A model generated the notes under the pieces. The model was not told where the DNA came from. It ran no database searches and was given only the letters and a program-made list of their open reading frames with translations. From the NCBI GenBank assembly GCA_900313775.1, contig OMSP01000034.1:1-9411 (forward strand): a DNA stretch of 9,411 bases. Reading direction: 5' to 3'. This stretch comes from an uncultured Eubacteriales bacterium (GTDB lineage Bacteria; Bacillota; Clostridia; Lachnospirales; Lachnospiraceae). Position 1 is the first letter of the stretch; each line of letters begins with the position of its first letter. A program made the translations under genes and the position numbers. This document shows positions 5,532-9,411 of this stretch, one piece after another.

Positions 5532-7207
5532 TGTATCGGTTCACTGATACGAATCAGCCTCCGCAGGGCATGAACATGCCAAAAGAAGCGCCGATGATCA
5601 ACGGCGTGTACCTTGAAGAGATTGTTCCCGGATACAGGACTCTGACCGTCCAGGGACGGGAAGCGATGACTGCTGAAGTGGAAACGCAGTCGGTAGGAAA
5701 GCGGGACGGGAGCATATTCCTGTCCCGCAGATATCCGGAAAGAGTGATCAGGATCAGGTATCAGCTGATCAGCAGGACCGCCGTGGACTTTCGGGAGGCA
5801 TACAACATGCTAGCGGCAGCACTGCATATAAAGAGCGCACTGCTCATTTTTAATGACGAGCCGGATAAGTTCTATACCGGTATCCCCGGACAGCTTGAGG
5901 CGGTTGAACCGGGGAAGAATGCAGTGGTTTCTGAGATTGAGTTCATCTGTCCGGATCCGTATAAATACAGCGTTCAGGAATACGAAGAGGAGCCGGCGCA
6001 GGATGGAGCATTCCATGTCAACTACGGCGGGACATTCCCGGCCCATCCTTCATTCGTCGTACAGTTCCTCGAAGAGGGAAACACCACTGATGAAGGTCAG
6101 TCAAGCACGATCACCGGGAACGGAGACTGCGGGTATATTGCGTTTTATGACGAGGACCAGCACGTGCTGCAGTTCGGAGACCCGGAAGAAGTGGACGGCG
6201 AGGTTCAGGAAGCGACTCAGACTCTCCTGGCTGCCAGCCTCAAGTCCAGCAGTGCCTGGACAAATGCGGTGAAGGCTGTCTGGAAGACCAATGACGCAAA
6301 TGCGGTAATCACTACAGGCGGTACCAAGACAGGCACTGCCGGCATGATCAAATCAAGGACCACCGTCACAGACGCCGCTACTCAGTATTTTACAGGAGCG
6401 ACGGCATACGGCAGCGGTACCGGCTGGCACGGGCCGGTCATTTCGGCGCTGATTCCGGATGACGCATCCGGTGGATCCGGGGCTGACAACTTCCTCTTCC
6501 AGTTCGCTGCCAACTGCTGCGTGGGAGAGACAACAGAGGAAAAGAATGGCGTGGGAGGAATCGCGTGCTACCTGTCTGACGCAAACGGGAACAGGACTCT
6601 TGGAGCCAGGATTTACAAGAACCGTTCCGGAACGACGGGATATGTCGATCTTATCGTCGACAAGAAAGTCATGGAGACTGTAGATATCGATATGAGCCTG
6701 CGCAGTGTGTATTTTGGCAGGGACAGGGCGGAGACCAGGAAGACGGTCAACGGCAAGGAAGTGGTCCTTCCCGCGATCCGGACAAAGAAGACAGTGAGGA
6801 TCACGAAGGTAGGGAACACGGTCACGATCGACGCCGGAGGGATCGTACGTACCTACGAGACGGAAAACCTCGCGACGATCACAAGGATTTCTATCCAGTT
6901 TCAGGCTTACGGCACGAAGCCGACACTGGCGTGGAACGGTATCTACAGCTGGAAGTTCAACAAGATGTTCTGCGATACATGGAGGGAGGACCCTAATAAG
7001 TTTACTGCAAATGACCTCCTGGAGATAGACTGTTCCGATGGGACAGTGCTTCTCAACGGCCTGCCGTCACCGGGCCTTGGCGCACTGAAAAACGACTGGG
7101 AAGACTTCGTGCTTATGCCTGGGGACAATGTGATCTCACAGTCCTGCAGTGACTGGTGCGTCTCGCCTCCGGACGTCAAACTGAAATACAGAGAGGTATA
7201 TCTATGA
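5531..7207 (+). CDS. Distal tail protein (Dit) with a large inserted domain
   Basis: A 558-residue protein, expected to form the hexameric ring at the tail tip where tube, tape measure end and receptor-binding parts meet. The N-terminus (MYRFTDTNQPPQG, then MINGVYLEEIVPGYRTLTV with GREAM) is the typical Sipho_tail/Dit start, so I keep the ATG at 5531. Residues 1-150 match the Dit N-terminal belt domain, ending near EIEFICPDPYKY. The second, galectin-like domain appears split: its first part is about 165-220 and its last part about 488-558 (DLLEIDCSDGTVLLNG, then FVLMPGDNVI). Between them lie about 265 beta-rich residues (about 225-487) with many Gly/Thr/Trp, probably a carbohydrate-binding module as in enlarged Dit proteins (inference). 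Classic Dits are roughly 250-300 residues. The insert contains a Cys pair at 329-330, and Cys is frequent overall. The start overlaps the tape measure stop by 1 nt (TGATG), with GAGAGG at 5516-5521. Confidence 0.88.
   Translation: MYRFTDTNQPPQGMNMPKEAPMINGVYLEEIVPGYRTLTVQGREAMTAEVETQSVGKRDGSIFLSRRYPERVIRIRYQLISRTAVDFREAYNMLAAALHIKSALLIFNDEPDKFYTGIPGQLEAVEPGKNAVVSEIEFICPDPYKYSVQEYEEEPAQDGAFHVNYGGTFPAHPSFVVQFLEEGNTTDEGQSSTITGNGDCGYIAFYDEDQHVLQFGDPEEVDGEVQEATQTLLAASLKSSSAWTNAVKAVWKTNDANAVITTGGTKTGTAGMIKSRTTVTDAATQYFTGATAYGSGTGWHGPVISALIPDDASGGSGADNFLFQFAANCCVGETTEEKNGVGGIACYLSDANGNRTLGARIYKNRSGTTGYVDLIVDKKVMETVDIDMSLRSVYFGRDRAETRKTVNGKEVVLPAIRTKKTVRITKVGNTVTIDAGGIVRTYETENLATITRISIQFQAYGTKPTLAWNGIYSWKFNKMFCDTWREDPNKFTANDLLEIDCSDGTVLLNGLPSPGLGALKNDWEDFVLMPGDNVISQSCSDWCVSPPDVKLKYREVYL
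7191..7196 (+). promoter_or_regulatory. Shine-Dalgarno of the tail-associated protein gene
   Basis: GAGAGG lies 7 nt before the ATG at 7204, within the last codons of the distal tail gene. With the ATGA overlap it supports this start and translational coupling. Confidence 0.7.
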
Positions 7208-9411
7208 TCGTATACGCAGCAGACAGGGCGATGAACATACTGGGCGTGTCTACTACTGAAAACAGGCGGGGTCTTATCATAGGCAATGACTCCAAAATAG
7301 AAGACGTTGAGACCGGTGTAGCGAGCTTTGAGATGACCGTGTACCACACAAAGGAGGGCCGCGCAGCCGCAGAGGCCATGTTTGAGGTGGGGAACTACCT
7401 CCTACGGAAAGACGGTTCTGACGAGGGGATGTTTACCATCATTGAAACGGAATCTGATCCGGAAGAAGGAACGATCAGCGTGTATGCGGAAGACGCGGGC
7501 CTTGATCTCCTCAATAACGTATGCCCGACCTTCAATGCGGATACTGACAGAGGCATAGTACAGTATGTGGAAGACTGCATAAACGGAACCGGTTTCGAGA
7601 TCGGAGTCAACACATATGGAACGGATGTGATGACGCTGAAATTCGACGAACAGACTGCGAAAGAGCGGCTGGACGACATTGCTGCAAAGTTCGATGCAGA
7701 GATTAATTTCAGCTTCAAAGTTGATGGCATGACGGTCACGAACATGTTCGTCAACATCTACAGGAAGAGAGGGAACGACACAGGGGCTCAGCTCTTGCTC
7801 AACCGCGATGTGGCCAACATTAGGGTAACGAAGAATATCGACAAGCTCGCCACGGGTCTGATCGTTGTAGGAGGGACCGAAGAGAATTCCGACATCCCCG
7901 TCAACCTCGAAGGATATGAGTACGACGACGGGGATTTTTATGTGTCCGGCAGGAACCTTTATTCCAGGCAGGCACTGAGAAGGTGGGCAAGGTTCCTTCC
8001 GCACGAAAAGAAGCAGGCCGAAGGAGTGTCAGCGCATGTAATGCGGGTGTTCCGCTTTGACACCGTCTCCCAGGAACAGCTCTGCCAGGAGGCAATCAAA
8101 GAACTGACCGCATTACGGGATCCTGCGGTGAATTACGAGATCGACATCGTCCGGCTTCCGGAAAACGCCGGGATCGGAGATACACTCTACATCATCGACA
8201 GGGAAGGTGAACTGTATCTGCAGGGAAGGATACTGAAGCTGGAGACGAGGTGTTCGGAGAGGAAAAAGATTGCCACGCTGGGGATTTTTCTGATCAAGCG
8301 GGATGTAATAGCTGAGAGTATCGACAACCTCACTCAGCAGATAAAGGACCAGAAAAAGGAGCTTGAAAAAGAAATTAATAACAGCAAGGTGGTCCGTGTG
8401 GTTATTGAGCACTGCCTCGCCACAAACCGTGTCATTCCACCCGGAAGCACGTTCTCAGACATACAGTACACACCATGGTCGGAGCAGCTGCCGGAGTACA
8501 TCCCGGGCAGGTTTTACTGGGCACGGATCGTGACATATTATGCTGATGGCACAGTCGAGTATGGCGATCCATATTTTGACATGGGTGCACAAGTCACGGC
8601 AGAAACTGTGGTAGCAGTGCAGGAAGCGCAGGATGCTGCGGATACCGCTGAGGACATCGCCGAAGCGGCACGGACAGCAGCCGGGCAGAGGCGCAGGGTG
8701 TTCAACTCTACACCTGCACCGCCTTACGATCTCAATGACCTGTGGTTCGATGGGCCGCATGGGACGGTCTTTCTCTGCACGAACGCAAAAGCCGAAGGGC
8801 AGTCATACGCGCTTTCGGACTGGACATCATACGCTACGGATGTGTCCAATCACTTCTGGTATGACCAGAGCGGAGCGCACGTGGCGGAGGTGCCGGGGGA
8901 CGTAACGACTGGTGCGAGTCAGACGATCGCCAGCAACGGCACTGTAATGATGCGAAACGGGAAGGTGATCACAAGCTGGACCGGGACAGATAAAAACAGC
9001 GCGGCCATCAACTTTTACGACCTGAACAGTTCAGTCGCGCGCGCCTCAGATCTCATAGCATCATACGGAAAGGAAGGTATCACTCACTATATCAACAATA
9101 TCGTCTGCCAGGCGCTGACAGCATCGGGGCTGTCTTTTTACACTCCCGATGAATATAACTACCCCGAGGCTATCTTTGGGTCAGCCGGGGTGATCCTTTA
9201 CGCCCTTGGTAAAGCTGCTATGCAGTTAAACTCGGGGAGCATGAAGTTCTACGATACTAATGGGATTACGGAAATCGCAGAATTTGGCTCTCAAAGTGCT
9301 CAGATCGGCAAGAATGGTACGCGTCATACGACCATCGATACCGATGGAATGAGAGTGTATAGCGATGGAACTAACCTGATCGCAAATCTTGGTTACGGAT
9401 ACGGTGAGGAC
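7204..9411 (+). CDS. Tail-associated (prophage tail endopeptidase-like) minor structural / receptor-binding protein, partial at 3' end
   Basis: Open with no stop for 736 codons to the window edge, so the C-terminus is missing. It follows the distal tail gene with a 4-nt ATGA overlap, the normal place for the Tal / phage minor structural protein that forms the central tip and carries host-binding parts. Order: Tal N-terminal domain (1 to about 370) beginning MIVYAADRAMNILGV and including LNRDVANIRVTKNIDKLATG; a short coiled coil (about 370-395); a beta-sandwich-like domain (about 397-459) with WARIVTYYADGTVEYGDPYF; an Ala-rich helix (about 466-498); a module VFNSTPAPPYDLNDLWF to DW (499-540) common in Gram-positive phage tip proteins; HFWYDQSGAHV (550-560); then a Gly/Ser-rich host-facing region ending in two fibre-like units. 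No peptidoglycan hydrolase motif is visible in this part; one could lie downstream. Function by family and context; receptor unknown. Confidence 0.85.
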   Translation, partial: MIVYAADRAMNILGVSTTENRRGLIIGNDSKIEDVETGVASFEMTVYHTKEGRAAAEAMFEVGNYLLRKDGSDEGMFTIIETESDPEEGTISVYAEDAGLDLLNNVCPTFNADTDRGIVQYVEDCINGTGFEIGVNTYGTDVMTLKFDEQTAKERLDDIAAKFDAEINFSFKVDGMTVTNMFVNIYRKRGNDTGAQLLLNRDVANIRVTKNIDKLATGLIVVGGTEENSDIPVNLEGYEYDDGDFYVSGRNLYSRQALRRWARFLPHEKKQAEGVSAHVMRVFRFDTVSQEQLCQEAIKELTALRDPAVNYEIDIVRLPENAGIGDTLYIIDREGELYLQGRILKLETRCSERKKIATLGIFLIKRDVIAESIDNLTQQIKDQKKELEKEINNSKVVRVVIEHCLATNRVIPPGSTFSDIQYTPWSEQLPEYIPGRFYWARIVTYYADGTVEYGDPYFDMGAQVTAETVVAVQEAQDAADTAEDIAEAARTAAGQRRRVFNSTPAPPYDLNDLWFDGPHGTVFLCTNAKAEGQSYALSDWTSYATDVSNHFWYDQSGAHVAEVPGDVTTGASQTIASNGTVMMRNGKVITSWTGTDKNSAAINFYDLNSSVARASDLIASYGKEGITHYINNIVCQALTASGLSFYTPDEYNYPEAIFGSAGVILYALGKAAMQLNSGSMKFYDTNGITEIAEFGSQSAQIGKNGTRHTTIDTDGMRVYSDGTNLIANLGYGYGED
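9241..9399 (+). repeat. Two copies of a 36-residue fibre-like unit near the window end
   Basis: Residues 680-695 (MKFYDTNGITEIAEFG) and 716-730 (MRVYSDGTNLIANLG) share the pattern M-(K/R)-x-Y, polar turn, (I/L)-x-x-A-x-(F/L)-G with a one-residue gap. The starts are 36 residues apart, linked by an IGKNGTRHTTIDTDG stretch. This is the style of beta-structured phage fibre repeats. More copies may follow beyond 9411. Confidence 0.55.

Noticed and set aside
8633..8905. Small + strand open frame inside the tail-associated gene
   Set aside because: It lies in an alternative frame of a continuous long coding region, with Arg/His-rich content and no convincing ribosome binding site.
1..9411. tRNA, other RNA genes, CRISPR arrays, insertion sequences, att sites or origins
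   Set aside because: The only noncoding gap longer than a few bases is 595-665, filled by a terminator and Shine-Dalgarno. The other repeats are protein-coding. Nothing supports any of these elements.

Overview
The window is a stretch of the structural (tail) module of a siphovirus, either a free phage or a prophage. Every real gene lies on the + strand and the genes are tightly packed. Strong GGAGG-type ribosome binding sites, roughly 50-55% GC by eye, frequent AGG arginine codons and the protein types all point to a Bacillota (Firmicutes) host, most likely a gut-type clostridium. The host is inferred from style, not from any host gene. No integrase, att site, bacterial gene, tRNA or CRISPR is present.

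Layout: (1) 25-594, major tail protein, forming the tail tube, ending in a short GAT-repeat tail. (2) 595-665, a gap with a clear intrinsic terminator (617-648) and the next gene's Shine-Dalgarno. (3) 666-1085, tail assembly chaperone G, extended by a -1 ribosomal frameshift into a G-T fusion ending at 1423. (4) 1416-5531, the 1371-residue tape measure protein, with an exact 22-residue repeat array and a later 80-residue internal duplication. (5) 5531-7207, a distal tail protein with a large inserted domain. (6) 7204 to the window end, the tail-associated lysin / receptor-binding type protein, cut off at 736 residues with no stop codon.

How they work together: tape measure protein coated by G and G-T chaperones sets tail length while the tube protein polymerises around it. 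Distal tail protein and the tail-associated protein form the initiator and adsorption tip. Gene junctions after the chaperone overlap (8 nt, 1 nt and 4 nt), suggesting translational coupling. The terminator after the tube gene leaves no room for a new promoter, so downstream genes must be made by read-through. This would give much tube protein and less of the rest.

I do not see a hidden non-tail system here. The most useful second looks are the terminator/leader arrangement around the tube gene, the two candidate frameshift sites, the two levels of internal repeat in the tape measure protein, the enlarged distal tail protein, and a base-composition shift at the distal end of the tip protein.
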